DNA of 64,000 nucleotides from an uncultured Commensalibacter sp. GTDB taxonomy: Bacteria > Pseudomonadota > Alphaproteobacteria > Acetobacterales > Acetobacteraceae. The position numbers were made by a program, and so were the translations under genes. Under the pieces are notes generated by a model that ran no database searches, was not told where the DNA came from, and saw only the letters and a program-made list of their open reading frames with translations. The stretch's first letter is position 1. Every line of letters starts with the position of its first letter. This document shows, in pieces, positions 18,304 through 26,885 of the stretch. The stretch is from positions 124,001-188,000 of the forward strand of contig CAMPDW010000001.1 in the NCBI GenBank assembly GCA_946699565.1, in the 5' to 3' direction.

Positions 18304-19053
18304 ATGATTGATTTTTTTTGCAGTCTTTCTTTCTTTACACGAATACCAACGCATTGTCTTTATAATGATTATTCATCATTTTCATTTGCCCGATCTGTAT
18401 GGATTTGGCCTATTTGTTCGGCAGTTATCGGAAGTATAGAAGGTTTTTTTCTTTATATATTTACTTTAACTTCCCTATCCGCGTCGTTAATTGCTTTTTT
18501 AGGATTGGGATTTCATCTAATCTTAACAGGTGGATTACATGAAGATGGGCTGGCAGATTGTGCTGATGGGTTCGGTGGAGGGTATAATTCTAAACAAAAA
18601 TTAGCAATTATGAAAGATAGTCGTTTGGGGACTTACGGTGTTTTGACCTTATTCATCATTCTTGGAATACAAATCAATGCCATGACTTCCCTGCTTTCAT
18701 TTCACCAAAAGATTGTCCCCCTCATTATCATCATTGCAGTTCTTTCCAGATCATCTATGCTTGGACCTATTTTAATCCTTGTACCCACAAACCCTAAAAG
18801 TTCAGTTTCACAGCTTAATTCTATCTCGATAATCTCCTGTTTAATCCATTTAGGCATAACAATAGGATTATGTTTTCTTTTATTCAATTGGAAATTAATT
18901 ATTTTATATGTCTTAACCTCAATTGCAATCAGTTTACTCTTCAGTTTAATCACATATCAACAAATCAAAGGATATAATGGCGATAGTCTCGGTGCTTTAC
19001 AAGTATTAACAGCAACAGCTTTATTCATCATAAGCATTTTGCTTTTACCTTAA
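18304..19053 (+). CDS. cobS: CobS, adenosylcobinamide-GDP ribazoletransferase (cobalamin synthase)
   Basis: This polytopic membrane protein (about 249 residues from this start) carries the signature GGLHEDGLADCADGFGGG and the segment MKDSRLGTYGV, and ends with hydrophobic helices. It joins adenosylcobinamide-GDP and alpha-ribazole. I chose the ATG at 18304 because it follows a purine-rich AAGAAAG and gives the usual start (MIDFFCSLSFFTRIP). An in-frame ATG at 18250 would add 18 residues inside the end of cobT. In the P. denitrificans scheme this is CobV. It is distinct from the chelatase subunit CobS. Confidence 0.92.
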   Translation: MIDFFCSLSFFTRIPTHCLYNDYSSFSFARSVWIWPICSAVIGSIEGFFLYIFTLTSLSASLIAFLGLGFHLILTGGLHEDGLADCADGFGGGYNSKQKLAIMKDSRLGTYGVLTLFIILGIQINAMTSLLSFHQKIVPLIIIIAVLSRSSMLGPILILVPTNPKSSVSQLNSISIISCLIHLGITIGLCFLLFNWKLIILYVLTSIAISLLFSLITYQQIKGYNGDSLGALQVLTATALFIISILLLP

Positions 19054-19611
19054 ATCATGTTTGGAAAAACAAAATAGCTCAACTTGAGCAAAATCAGGCA
19101 ATGGACCCAAAAGTTCAATAGATTTACCTAATACGATTTGCCTTAAAAGTCGTAAAGGCCCCCCATGGGATATAATTAATATATTTTGCTGTTGTTTTTT
19201 AATTTCCAACCAAATTTCTGTAACACGATTTAACAATAACTGACCCGATTCTCCATCAGGAATTTGCCAAGTCCATGGATTTTGTGCCCAATCATCAATC
19301 AATTTTTTAGGAATTTCATCCCATTTTTTTCCTTCCCATTGACCAAAATTCAATTCTTTTAAACGTTCATCCGTTTGATAAGGAATATGATAATGCCTTG
19401 AAATGGTCTGAGCCAATTTTAAACAACGGGATAAAGGAGAAGTATAAATAAATTTCACTTTGAAATTTTCAGATATTGAAACATATTGTTCCCATCCATC
19501 ACATAAAGGAATATCAGAATGTCCATAACATAAACCAACAGGAATTTGAACAGGCGGATGACGCATCAATCCAATTTGAAAATAATCCTCTATAATAACA
19601 GAATCTATCAA
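19045..19611 (-). CDS. cobC: Alpha-ribazole phosphatase-like histidine phosphatase
   Basis: This 188-residue phosphoglycerate-mutase-type phosphatase has the phospho-acceptor histidine in LMRHPP (His18), then GLCYGHSDIPL, LSRCLKLAQTI, LKELNFGQWEGK and ISHGGPLR with the second histidine. The CYG-x-x-D pattern and position next to cobS support alpha-ribazole 5'-phosphate as substrate. It overlaps the 3' end of cobS tail-to-tail by nine bases. The symbol follows Salmonella usage; the P. denitrificans CobC is a different enzyme. Confidence 0.82.
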   Translation of the reverse strand: MIDSVIIEDYFQIGLMRHPPVQIPVGLCYGHSDIPLCDGWEQYVSISENFKVKFIYTSPLSRCLKLAQTISRHYHIPYQTDERLKELNFGQWEGKKWDEIPKKLIDDWAQNPWTWQIPDGESGQLLLNRVTEIWLEIKKQQQNILIISHGGPLRLLRQIVLGKSIELLGPLPDFAQVELFCFSKHDLR

Positions 19612-19623
19612 ACTATTATCCCT

Positions 19624-19776
19624 TTATTTCTCAAAATCATGAAGATCTTGTTGAAAATTTTTTTTCTGTTCTTCCTTACTCCAACGTCCCAAGACTACAT
19701 CCCATAAGGCACAAACGATTGAGAACATAATCAATAATATTATACAGACTGATAAAAATATAATCGCTGCAGCCAT
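19624..19776 (-). CDS. Small single-span membrane protein of unknown function (50 aa)
   Basis: The minus strand encodes 50 residues starting MAAAIIFLSV. One hydrophobic helix (about residues 3-24) is followed by a charged, Lys/Glu/Gln-rich tail (WSKEEQKKNFQQDLHDFEK). A strong ribosome-binding site, GGAGG, lies four bases before the ATG, which is rare by chance in such AT-rich DNA. The size and layout recall small accessory subunits of membrane complexes, but I do not recognise a family. It lies between the alpha-ribazole phosphatase and speE, on their strand. Confidence 0.6.
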   Translation of the reverse strand: MAAAIIFLSVCIILLIMFSIVCALWDVVLGRWSKEEQKKNFQQDLHDFEK

Positions 19777-19913
19777 ACTGCCTCCTTTTTATCAGTCTAC
19801 TCTTTTAAAAATTTAAACTGACAAATGATTTTTTTATTATAAATCAATTAATCACTACCACTTATCAAAATTTAAACATTCAAACTAAATTTTATAATTT
19901 CCTAATCATTTTA

Positions 19914-20774
19914 TTACGGTAAATATGCCTTGATATAAGGAGGTAAACAAAAAGAAGCAAGATGAATTTCAGGAGACCAATATCGTGTTAACCCTTCAAT
20001 CTTAGCATTTTTCGCACGTTGAGCTAGTATTCCAGCTGATTGAGAATTCCAATTATCTTTTTTACTTGCAATCCCTAACGTCATAAATCCACCTACGTAA
20101 GTTGGCACAGCAACCACATAAGCAGAAACATAAGAAAAGAATTTTTTACGACGTAAACTTGTCTCATATAATTCTTCAGCTTGCATAAAGGGTACACCAC
20201 ATTGATTGACGATGATCCCATCATCTGTAAGAATTCGTGCAGCATCACGATAAAAATCATTCGTAAATAAAATCTCTCCCACCCCTATTGGATCAGTACT
20301 ATCAACAATAATAACATCAAAACTTTGATCCACAGCATCCGCAACATATTGAATACCATCACCAATGATCACTTCTGCTCTTGGGTCATCCCAACAATTT
20401 TTGGAAATTCCTGGTAAAAATTCTTTTGACAAGTCAACAACATCCCCATCAATCTCGACCATTACTGCTTTTTCAACCGTGTGATGTTGTAGAACGCGAC
20501 GTAACACACCCCCATCACCAGCCCCAATAATCAAAACACGTTTTGCATTTCCATGGCTTAATAAGGGAACGTGAACCAACATTTCCTGATAAACAAACTC
20601 ATCTTTTTCAGTAATTTGCGTTACACCATCCAGAAATAAAATCCTGCCATATTCTTCATTTTCAATAATACGAATATCTTGAAATAAAGATTGTTTATGA
20701 ATGAGTTCTTTATCTTCACGAAAACTTTGTTTCCACGCTGGATATAATAATTCATCGATCCATTTTCCTGACAT
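19914..20774 (-). CDS. speE: SpeE, spermidine synthase
   Basis: This 286-residue polyamine aminopropyltransferase has LFQDIRIIENEEYGRILFLDG-like N-terminal sequence, VYQEMLVHVPLL, the cofactor loop GAGDGG (84-89), and VDSTDPIG with the catalytic aspartate. It transfers aminopropyl from decarboxylated SAM to putrescine. The frame is open upstream to 20810, but the ATG at 20774 follows AGGCGAG and gives the usual N-terminus. It lies downstream of speD, separated by a strong hairpin. Confidence 0.94.
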   Translation of the reverse strand: MSGKWIDELLYPAWKQSFREDKELIHKQSLFQDIRIIENEEYGRILFLDGVTQITEKDEFVYQEMLVHVPLLSHGNAKRVLIIGAGDGGVLRRVLQHHTVEKAVMVEIDGDVVDLSKEFLPGISKNCWDDPRAEVIIGDGIQYVADAVDQSFDVIIVDSTDPIGVGEILFTNDFYRDAARILTDDGIIVNQCGVPFMQAEELYETSLRRKKFFSYVSAYVVAVPTYVGGFMTLGIASKKDNWNSQSAGILAQRAKNAKIEGLTRYWSPEIHLASFCLPPYIKAYLP

Positions 20775-20804
20775 AAATCTCGCCTTTACCTTAGTTAAAT
20801 AATA

Positions 20805-20837
20805 AAACACTGGACAATTTTTCTTTGCCCAGTGTTT
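20805..20837 (-). terminator. Hairpin between speD and speE, probable terminator or attenuator
   Basis: A nine-base perfect stem (AAACACTGG with CCAGTGTTT) encloses a 15-base loop. Read on the minus strand it is followed by TTTTATTATTT, the layout of a rho-independent terminator. It may reduce speE transcription relative to speD. Confidence 0.6.
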
Positions 20838-20866
20838 ACCATTATTACAAAAACTCGAGTCTATAT

Positions 20867-21334
20867 TTACAAATTCACTTTTCCCCGTCTTTGCTCATCC
20901 AGCACTATTCTTTCCGGTTTAAAGAAATGTTGTAGAACAGGAATAGCCAAATACGGATCACAAGAACCACACATAAATATATCAAGAGCTGCAAAATTTC
21001 GTTCTGGCCATGTATGAATGGAAATATGGCTTTCAGCTAAGACAACAACACCAGAAACTCCACCATTCGGTGAAAAATGATGAAAATGACTGTGCAATAT
21101 TGTGGCCCCAGCAATACAAGCGGCCTCGCATAAAACACGATTGATCTCTTCTGGATTATCCAGATTAGTCGCATCCCATAAATCAATAAGAAGATGCGTT
21201 CCTGCAAAACGCATACCATCTTTAATAATAAAATAATCTTTACGATCTTCCATATTTTTTGAAAAATCAATTGAAACCTGGTTATTTCTCGGAGTTTCCG
21301 AGACCATCCCCAGTTGAGCAAGTCCGTTCATCAC
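20867..21334 (-). CDS. speD: SpeD, S-adenosylmethionine decarboxylase proenzyme
   Basis: This 155-residue protein belongs to the prokaryotic class 1 pyruvoyl enzymes. The self-cleavage site is Glu101-Ser102 in LAESHISIHTWPE, where Ser102 becomes the pyruvoyl group. HSHFHHFSPNGGVSG precedes it, and ALDIFMCG with the active-site Cys follows. It makes decarboxylated SAM for SpeE just downstream. AGGGG lies upstream of two adjacent ATGs (21334 and 21331). About 30 residues precede the core, longer than in the shortest relatives. Confidence 0.93.
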   Translation of the reverse strand: MMNGLAQLGMVSETPRNNQVSIDFSKNMEDRKDYFIIKDGMRFAGTHLLIDLWDATNLDNPEEINRVLCEAACIAGATILHSHFHHFSPNGGVSGVVVLAESHISIHTWPERNFAALDIFMCGSCDPYLAIPVLQHFFKPERIVLDEQRRGKVNL

Positions 21335-21653
21335 GTACCCCTAAACCAGTAGACAGCCTGTTGGGCAATATGCCCCCTTGGGCCAAAGAAAAAAATGAAA
21401 CTAGAACATACATAAGCTTCAATCAACAACGAATTCTGTTTCAAAAGTAAACAGAACTTGTCCTAATTAACCTATATTATATATTCCGCGAAATAACGAC
21501 CACCGTTATACTGTGCTTAGTATATGACCTCTTCAACAATGAATCTCAAGTTTTTTTTAAAAATTTTTTTTAAATTATTATTTACTCTTTTAAAAAGAAG
21601 AATATTATTTTTCTCTATTTAACTATTAATTTATTGAAATTTCAATTTTTTAC
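21335..21653. other. speD-dksA divergent spacer with a GC-richer speD leader
   Basis: No gene is supported. The speD-proximal part (about 21345-21390) is clearly richer in G and C than its surroundings and can fold, for example GGGCA pairing with TGCCC. An 18-base inverted repeat, TATACT-N6-AGTATA, lies at 21507-21524. I could not match this to a known riboswitch. The rest is A/T runs. Confidence 0.4.
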
Positions 21654-21682
21654 TTGGCGAAATAGTTACTCGCTATTATAAA
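21654..21682 (+). promoter_or_regulatory. Candidate sigma-70-type promoter for dksA
   Basis: TTGGCG at 21654-21659 and TATAAA at 21677-21682 are separated by 17 bases. This would start transcription about 54 bases before the dksA ATG. It is a sequence match only. Confidence 0.45.
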
Positions 21683-21742
21683 GCTTTCATAAAAGTAATT
21701 TAAAAAAAAATTTACTTATTCCATATGTATAGCAGGTGCATA

Positions 21743-22174
21743 ATGAATACGTTACCGCTTGATGATAATTATCGTCCTACTGAAGACGAGGAATTTATGA
21801 ATCCTCGCCAACTCGCTTATTTCAAAAAAAAGCTTGAAAATTGGCGTGATTCTCTTTTACAAAATTCTACAGAAGCACTCAATCATCTTTCTGAAGATAA
21901 AAATGTTGATATTGATTTAAATGATCGGGCAAGCTCTGAAACAGATCGTGCAATCGAATTACGTACACACGATCGTGCCAGAAAGTTACTTGCTAAAATT
22001 AACAATGCTCTCCAAAAAATAGAAGATGGAACTTATGGATATTGTGAAGCCACTGGCGAACCTATCAGTTTAAAACGACTGGAAGCCCGTCCTATTGCTA
22101 CACTTTCCATCGAAGCACAAGAACAGCATGAACGTAAAGAACGCATTTATCGCGATGATCAACCTATAGATTAA
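21743..22174 (+). CDS. dksA: DksA, RNA polymerase-binding transcription factor
   Basis: The product has about 143 residues: a coiled-coil region (roughly 15-95, with DLNDRASSETDRAIELRTHDRARKL) and the zinc-finger region YGYCEATGEPISLKRLEARP. Only one of the four classical zinc cysteines is kept, as is common in alphaproteobacterial DksA. It modulates initiation together with ppGpp in the family. The ATG at 21743 is preceded by AGCAGGT. The ATG at 21725 would add six residues with no good ribosome site. Confidence 0.9.
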   Translation: MNTLPLDDNYRPTEDEEFMNPRQLAYFKKKLENWRDSLLQNSTEALNHLSEDKNVDIDLNDRASSETDRAIELRTHDRARKLLAKINNALQKIEDGTYGYCEATGEPISLKRLEARPIATLSIEAQEQHERKERIYRDDQPID

Positions 22175-22185
22175 TAATAAGATAC

Positions 22186-22226
22186 AAGATGTTTTCATTT
22201 TTCACTTCGAATAACGGAAACATCTT
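22186..22226. terminator. Hairpin between convergent dksA and panC
   Basis: AAGATGTTT and AAACATCTT form a nine-base stem around a long loop, directly between the two stop codons. T-rich sequence flanks it on both sides, so it could end transcription in both directions. Confidence 0.45.
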
Positions 22227-23048
22227 TCACATATTATCTAATAATCGAACCGTTCCTAGTCGTGCTGCTGTAATAAGTCGAGCATTCGAATCCCAATTTG
22301 AAATTTCCCGTAATGAATTTTTATTCACAGCTGTAAAATAATCGAGATTAAACCCTGCCTTTTCAAGATCGCTACGTGCTTTTTCCAAAGCACTGAAAAG
22401 ATAAGCTCCTTTTTGTAACTGATCATAAGTTTGTTGTAATGTTTTATATAAAAAAGGTGCTTTAATTCTTTCTTTTTCTGAAAGAAAACGGTTTCTTGAT
22501 GATTTTGCCAAACCATCTTTCTCCCTTATAATAGGAACATTAACCAAAATTACTGGTAATATTAAATCCGCCACCATTCTACGAATAACCTGAATTTGTT
22601 GCCAGTCCTTTTCACCAAAACATGCAAATTGGGGTTTAATAAATTTAAATAATCGATAAACAACTGTTGCTACTCCTAAAAAATGCCCCTTTCGTAAAGC
22701 GCCTTCCCATAATAAAGCTGGCCCATTCACAACAATATGTGTAGCAAAATCAGGCGGATAAATATCCTCTACCTTAGGAAACCATACTAAATCGACCTGA
22801 TTTTGCTCAAGTAATTTTACATCTTCATTTTCAAGTTTTGGATAGCGTATAAAATCATCCTTTTGATCAAATTGCAAAGGATTGACAAAGATGGTTACAA
22901 TACAATATTTGGCTATTTCCCTAGCCTTCTTTACTAAAGCAAGATGCCCTTCATGTAAGGCCCCCATCGTTGGAACAAAAGCAATATTCTTATCATCCAA
23001 CTGATTTCTTGCCTTTAAAAAAGAGACCAGATCGTGAGTTATAATCAT
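22227..23048 (-). CDS. panC: PanC, pantothenate synthetase
   Basis: This 273-residue ATP-dependent ligase joins pantoate and beta-alanine. The HIGH-type motif is HEGH at 32-35, within PTMGALHEGHLALV. IFVNPLQFDQKDD, CFGEKDWQQIQVIRRMV and SSRNRFLSEKER are also present. Length is normal. It converges on dksA. 23049-23271 upstream is AT-rich and shows no other gene. Confidence 0.96.
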   Translation of the reverse strand: MIITHDLVSFLKARNQLDDKNIAFVPTMGALHEGHLALVKKAREIAKYCIVTIFVNPLQFDQKDDFIRYPKLENEDVKLLEQNQVDLVWFPKVEDIYPPDFATHIVVNGPALLWEGALRKGHFLGVATVVYRLFKFIKPQFACFGEKDWQQIQVIRRMVADLILPVILVNVPIIREKDGLAKSSRNRFLSEKERIKAPFLYKTLQQTYDQLQKGAYLFSALEKARSDLEKAGFNLDYFTAVNKNSLREISNWDSNARLITAARLGTVRLLDNM

Positions 23049-23271
23049 AAAATCCTCAATTACCTAATCTGCAACTATAATTAAGACTCATTAAAAAAAA
23101 TTTTAAATTATAAAAATTAAATCATAAAGAAAGTTTATCTTCTGATAAAAGTGTTTTAAAACAACATTTATTATGAATAACATAAACTACACAATAAAAA
23201 TCATTTTAAAAATTAATTTTTAGGCTTTAATATAACTTAACATTTTTAACATTTAAGATGATTGATCAAAA

Positions 23272-24171
23272 ATGATCCATAAAATATCACTGGTTTTTCT
23301 TCTTATATTTCTTGTAGCATGTAGTGGTCCATCTAATAATCTTCGTATAATACGAAGTCAACCCACCACTTCTCAACAAAAACCCGCTGCTAAATATTAT
23401 TATAATGACCGTGTCCCAGACTTCGCTATAAAAAATTATGAACCCTTTTCACGTCAAGAAGTCGTTGCTTTAACTTTACGTGAATGGAAAGTGTTCAATC
23501 AACCCATTGCTGATGAAGATCCTCTTCAACGTCCAGAACCTACAAGTCCTGATATAAAAGCCGAACGAACTTCGGGCTTATGGGAACGTGTTGGAGAGTA
23601 TTGGTGGATTGGTATGGATCCTGGTATGAAAGAAGGAAGCTATACAGGAAAGCATAATAGTAATGGGACGGTTTTCAACTTCATAAATGATGGAAACTAT
23701 GCTTGGTCTGCCGCCTTTATTTCTTATATTATGAGAATTGCTGGAGCAAATGATCGCTTTCCATATTCTCCTAACCATTCAACCTATATCAATGCTGCAG
23801 CTTCGGGAAGTTCCTCTATTTTGAGAGGGCATGACCCAGCCACATACGCTCCAAAATTAGGAGATATGATTTGTACAGCAAGAGGTAGGAGTCGAAATAC
23901 TATTCGATTTAATACGCTTCCTACAACCTATGGCTTTCCTGCCCATTGTGGTATCGTTGTGATGACGAACCAAAATATGGCTCCTTTTGGAAGAGAAATT
24001 AGTATTATTGGTGGTAACGTTAACGATTCCGTAGCATTAACCCATATTCCTGTAGATACGCAAGGTTTAATATCAAATGCCAATGGTGAAAGCTATGATT
24101 ACCGCTATCCCTGGTGTATAGTGATTGAAATTCTTTATGATGCAGAAGCCAGTTCTCCTGCAAATATGTAA
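23272..24171 (+). CDS. DUF2272-domain lipoprotein
   Basis: This 299-residue protein has a lipoprotein signal, with a hydrophobic stretch ending in the lipobox LVAC and lipidation at Cys17. The mature part matches the DUF2272 pattern: WERVGEYWWIG, then YAWSAAFISYIMRIAG, SPNHSTYI, PAHCGIVV and a late GNVNDSV. The Cys/His arrangement in this domain resembles CHAP/NlpC-like folds, so a cell-envelope hydrolase is conceivable but unproven. Confidence 0.82.
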   Translation: MIHKISLVFLLIFLVACSGPSNNLRIIRSQPTTSQQKPAAKYYYNDRVPDFAIKNYEPFSRQEVVALTLREWKVFNQPIADEDPLQRPEPTSPDIKAERTSGLWERVGEYWWIGMDPGMKEGSYTGKHNSNGTVFNFINDGNYAWSAAFISYIMRIAGANDRFPYSPNHSTYINAAASGSSSILRGHDPATYAPKLGDMICTARGRSRNTIRFNTLPTTYGFPAHCGIVVMTNQNMAPFGREISIIGGNVNDSVALTHIPVDTQGLISNANGESYDYRYPWCIVIEILYDAEASSPANM

Positions 24172-24178
24172 TTCTTTT

Positions 24179-24589
24179 TCAAACTGATTTTTTAAAAGGT
24201 AATTTAGAAGCAAGCCAACCGGCAACCAAACCTCTTTTCCCTTTCTCATTTGCTGGCCCCTCAAAACCAAATTTAATATTGTATACATTTTTAAAACCAG
24301 CTTCTTGTGCTAATGAAGCGGCAATTCTGCTTCTTCCACCGATCAAACATATAAAAAATAAGGGTTGATTTTGTTCAATAGAACAATTTTTTAAATTCTG
24401 AATAAAGCTATTATTTTTACGTCCTATTTTGTCTTGCAAACTATCTTTAATAACTTCCTTACCTAAAGAGGAAAGATCTGGGTAACCGACTTTTTCCCAT
24501 TCCTCTGGCGTTCGCACATCAACAAGTAATGCTCTTTTATCCTCTTTTAATTGATCCCACGCTTCTTTGGCTTCAACATCTACAATCAT
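24179..24589 (-). CDS. Rhodanese-like domain protein
   Basis: A single rhodanese domain of 136 residues has LLVDVRTPEEW (21-31) and the active-site loop CLIGGRSR with Cys81. Such proteins carry persulfide sulfur; the acceptor is unknown. There is no signal peptide, so it is likely cytoplasmic. It converges on the DUF2272 gene with seven bases between stops. Confidence 0.88.
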   Translation of the reverse strand: MIVDVEAKEAWDQLKEDKRALLVDVRTPEEWEKVGYPDLSSLGKEVIKDSLQDKIGRKNNSFIQNLKNCSIEQNQPLFFICLIGGRSRIAASLAQEAGFKNVYNIKFGFEGPANEKGKRGLVAGWLASKLPFKKSV

Positions 24590-24756
24590 TTAAATATATC
24601 TTTCACACCTAATATATTCCGTAATTACTAAAAATTTGTGCTAAAAATAAATTTATTTAAAACAAACCATCTTTATTCAAATTTTTATCTTTTATCACCA
24701 TTACACTTCGACTAAACTTTAACAATCATTATTTGTAAAATTATATTCAATTACTT

Positions 24757-25482
24757 ATGGAACAAACACTACATCTTTTAATTATAGATGATGATCACGA
24801 AATTGTAGATCTACTTTCTCAATTCCTGCAAAAACATCTTTTTGAAGTTTCCTTTGCTTATAATGGAGAACAAACAAGACAAATTTGGAAAAACAATCAT
24901 TTTGATCTTGTTATTCTTGACCTTATGCTTCCAAAGGAAAGTGGCTTTGAAATTGCTCATTGGCTAAGGGAAAAAGCTGATATTCCTATTATTATGTTAA
25001 CTGCCATGGGTAATGAGGCAGACCGTATTATTGGACTTGAATTAGGTGCAGATGACTATATGGCTAAACCCTTCAATCCACGAGAATTATTGGCACGAAT
25101 CCACGCCGTTTTACATCGTTCACAACGTAAGCAATCAATCCAGCATTCCTTTGCACGAAAAACGATACAATTTGGGGACTGGACCATCAATTCGATTCAT
25201 CGGCAATTACTAAACCCACAAAATGTTGAAGTTTCACTAACTAGTAAAGAATATGACCTTTTACTTGCACTAATTGAACAGGCTCCAGGAATTGTAACAC
25301 GAGAAACCTTATCTGAAATTTTATATGGTCATCAACTTCCTCCAACAGACCGAACCATTGATGTAACTCTGAGTCGACTTCGTCGAAAATTACACGACGA
25401 TAGTCGTCAACCCAAAATTATAAAAACAGTTCATCGAGGCGGTTATATATTAGCCTTACCTGTGCAATATGTCCCATCCTAA
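24757..25482 (+). CDS. OmpR-family response regulator
   Basis: This 241-residue protein has a receiver domain with acidic DDD at 11-13, phospho-acceptor Asp55 in VILDLMLP, MLTAMG and AKPFNPRELLARI. A winged-helix DNA-binding domain follows, with LTSKEYDLLLAL and RTIDVTLSRLRRKL. It overlaps the downstream kinase by 14 bases, so the two form a co-translated pair. The regulon cannot be told from sequence. Confidence 0.92.
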   Translation: MEQTLHLLIIDDDHEIVDLLSQFLQKHLFEVSFAYNGEQTRQIWKNNHFDLVILDLMLPKESGFEIAHWLREKADIPIIMLTAMGNEADRIIGLELGADDYMAKPFNPRELLARIHAVLHRSQRKQSIQHSFARKTIQFGDWTINSIHRQLLNPQNVEVSLTSKEYDLLLALIEQAPGIVTRETLSEILYGHQLPPTDRTIDVTLSRLRRKLHDDSRQPKIIKTVHRGGYILALPVQYVPS

Positions 25483-26857
25483 TCAAAAAAAAAGGTATTT
25501 ATGGCCTTACTCCCTAGCAACACGAACCGCTTTATTACTAATTTTTGGCATGGGACTTATTGAAGCGTGCGGATTATTAATCAATACCCTTGACCGATTA
25601 GACTTTAACCGCCTTACGCAGGAACAAGAAGCCATTAATCGTGCTACAGCTATATATCGTGATATCTCGGAGATGGATAGTAAAGATCGTGTAGATGAAA
25701 TTAATGATCTTGACCCCATTCATGGTTTTACTATTTTTCTTTCAAATCAACCCAACTTACACGGAATCAATCCTCCTTCACCTAAATTAGAGCAAACAGT
25801 TTCACATCTCCTTACGACAATTTTATTTCCACCTGAACTAAGACCCATTAAAATTATCGCTGCATCTGATCCTTCAACACATAAAAATGCTATCGCTTTT
25901 CAACTGCCTGATGACAAACAATGGCTTAATATTCTTTATGAATTAACAACGCCTAACCCCTTTAAATCAGCAACGTTTCCAATCAGCTTTTTTGTCATGG
26001 CCACTGCGACAAGCTTTTTGACTTTGTGGGGCGTAAGACGCTTAATCGCACCCGTCAGCACACTTGCAGCTGCGGCAGAACGTTTGGGTCAAGATGTCAA
26101 TGCCCCACCATTAATCGAATCAGGTCCAAAGGAAATTGCACAATCAGCCAGAGCATTTAATGATATGGCCCGTCGTATAAACCGTTTCGTTAATGATCGA
26201 ACTCAATTATTACTTGCGATTGGTCATGATTTACGAACTCCCATCACACGCCTAAAATTAAGATCAGAATTTATTATTGACCCTCATTTACAAAAAAAAT
26301 TTATTTCTGATCTTGATGAATTGGAAAAAATGATAGATGCAACACTGGCTTTTGGACGTGATAATACAAATCACGAACCAATCATTAATCTTGATCTAAC
26401 CAGTCTTTTGCAAACACTTATCCATGAACTACAAGAAACTCATCCAGATAAATGTGATCAAATCGAGCTTTGCCATCCTTTACCTGATATTACATTAAAA
26501 GCACGACCGATCAGTTTAAAAAGAGCCATACAAAATCTTATGAGCAATGCGTTGAATTATGGTGGGAATGTTTCAGTTACTTTGACTTTAAAACCACCTT
26601 TTTTATCTCTGCACGCCCAGAAAAATAAACATGTTTTTATTATGATTGAAGATAATGGTCCTGGATTAGAATCAAAAGACCTTGAATATGTTTTTGAACC
26701 TTTTGTTCGCATGGAAAGCAGTCGAAATCGTTCTACTGGAGGAACGGGACTTGGACTTTCCATTGCCCGTAATATAATTCGAGGTCAAGGAGGAGATATT
26801 ACTTTACATAATCGTGATCCTCACGGATTATATGCTGTAATTATGCTTATTAAATAG
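25469..26857 (+). CDS. EnvZ-like sensor histidine kinase
   Basis: This 462-residue protein has an N-terminal membrane helix (about 10-30), a sensor region of about 130 residues, a second helix (about 170-190) and a HAMP domain (RLIAPVSTLAAAAERLGQDV). The phosphorylated His253 is in IGHDLRTPITRLK. The ATPase domain has LMSNALNYGG (N box), IEDNGPGLE and GGTGLGLSIAR. It partners the overlapping response regulator. The signal sensed is unknown. Confidence 0.92.
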   Translation: MSHPNQKKRYLWPYSLATRTALLLIFGMGLIEACGLLINTLDRLDFNRLTQEQEAINRATAIYRDISEMDSKDRVDEINDLDPIHGFTIFLSNQPNLHGINPPSPKLEQTVSHLLTTILFPPELRPIKIIAASDPSTHKNAIAFQLPDDKQWLNILYELTTPNPFKSATFPISFFVMATATSFLTLWGVRRLIAPVSTLAAAAERLGQDVNAPPLIESGPKEIAQSARAFNDMARRINRFVNDRTQLLLAIGHDLRTPITRLKLRSEFIIDPHLQKKFISDLDELEKMIDATLAFGRDNTNHEPIINLDLTSLLQTLIHELQETHPDKCDQIELCHPLPDITLKARPISLKRAIQNLMSNALNYGGNVSVTLTLKPPFLSLHAQKNKHVFIMIEDNGPGLESKDLEYVFEPFVRMESSRNRSTGGTGLGLSIARNIIRGQGGDITLHNRDPHGLYAVIMLIK

Positions 26858-26885
26858 TCCATTTAATCATTATTAAAGAATATAT

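Noticed and set aside
21335-21420. speD leader as a SAM-II or other known SAM riboswitch
   Set aside because: I could not match the conserved core of any SAM riboswitch class; kept only as an unassigned foldable leader.
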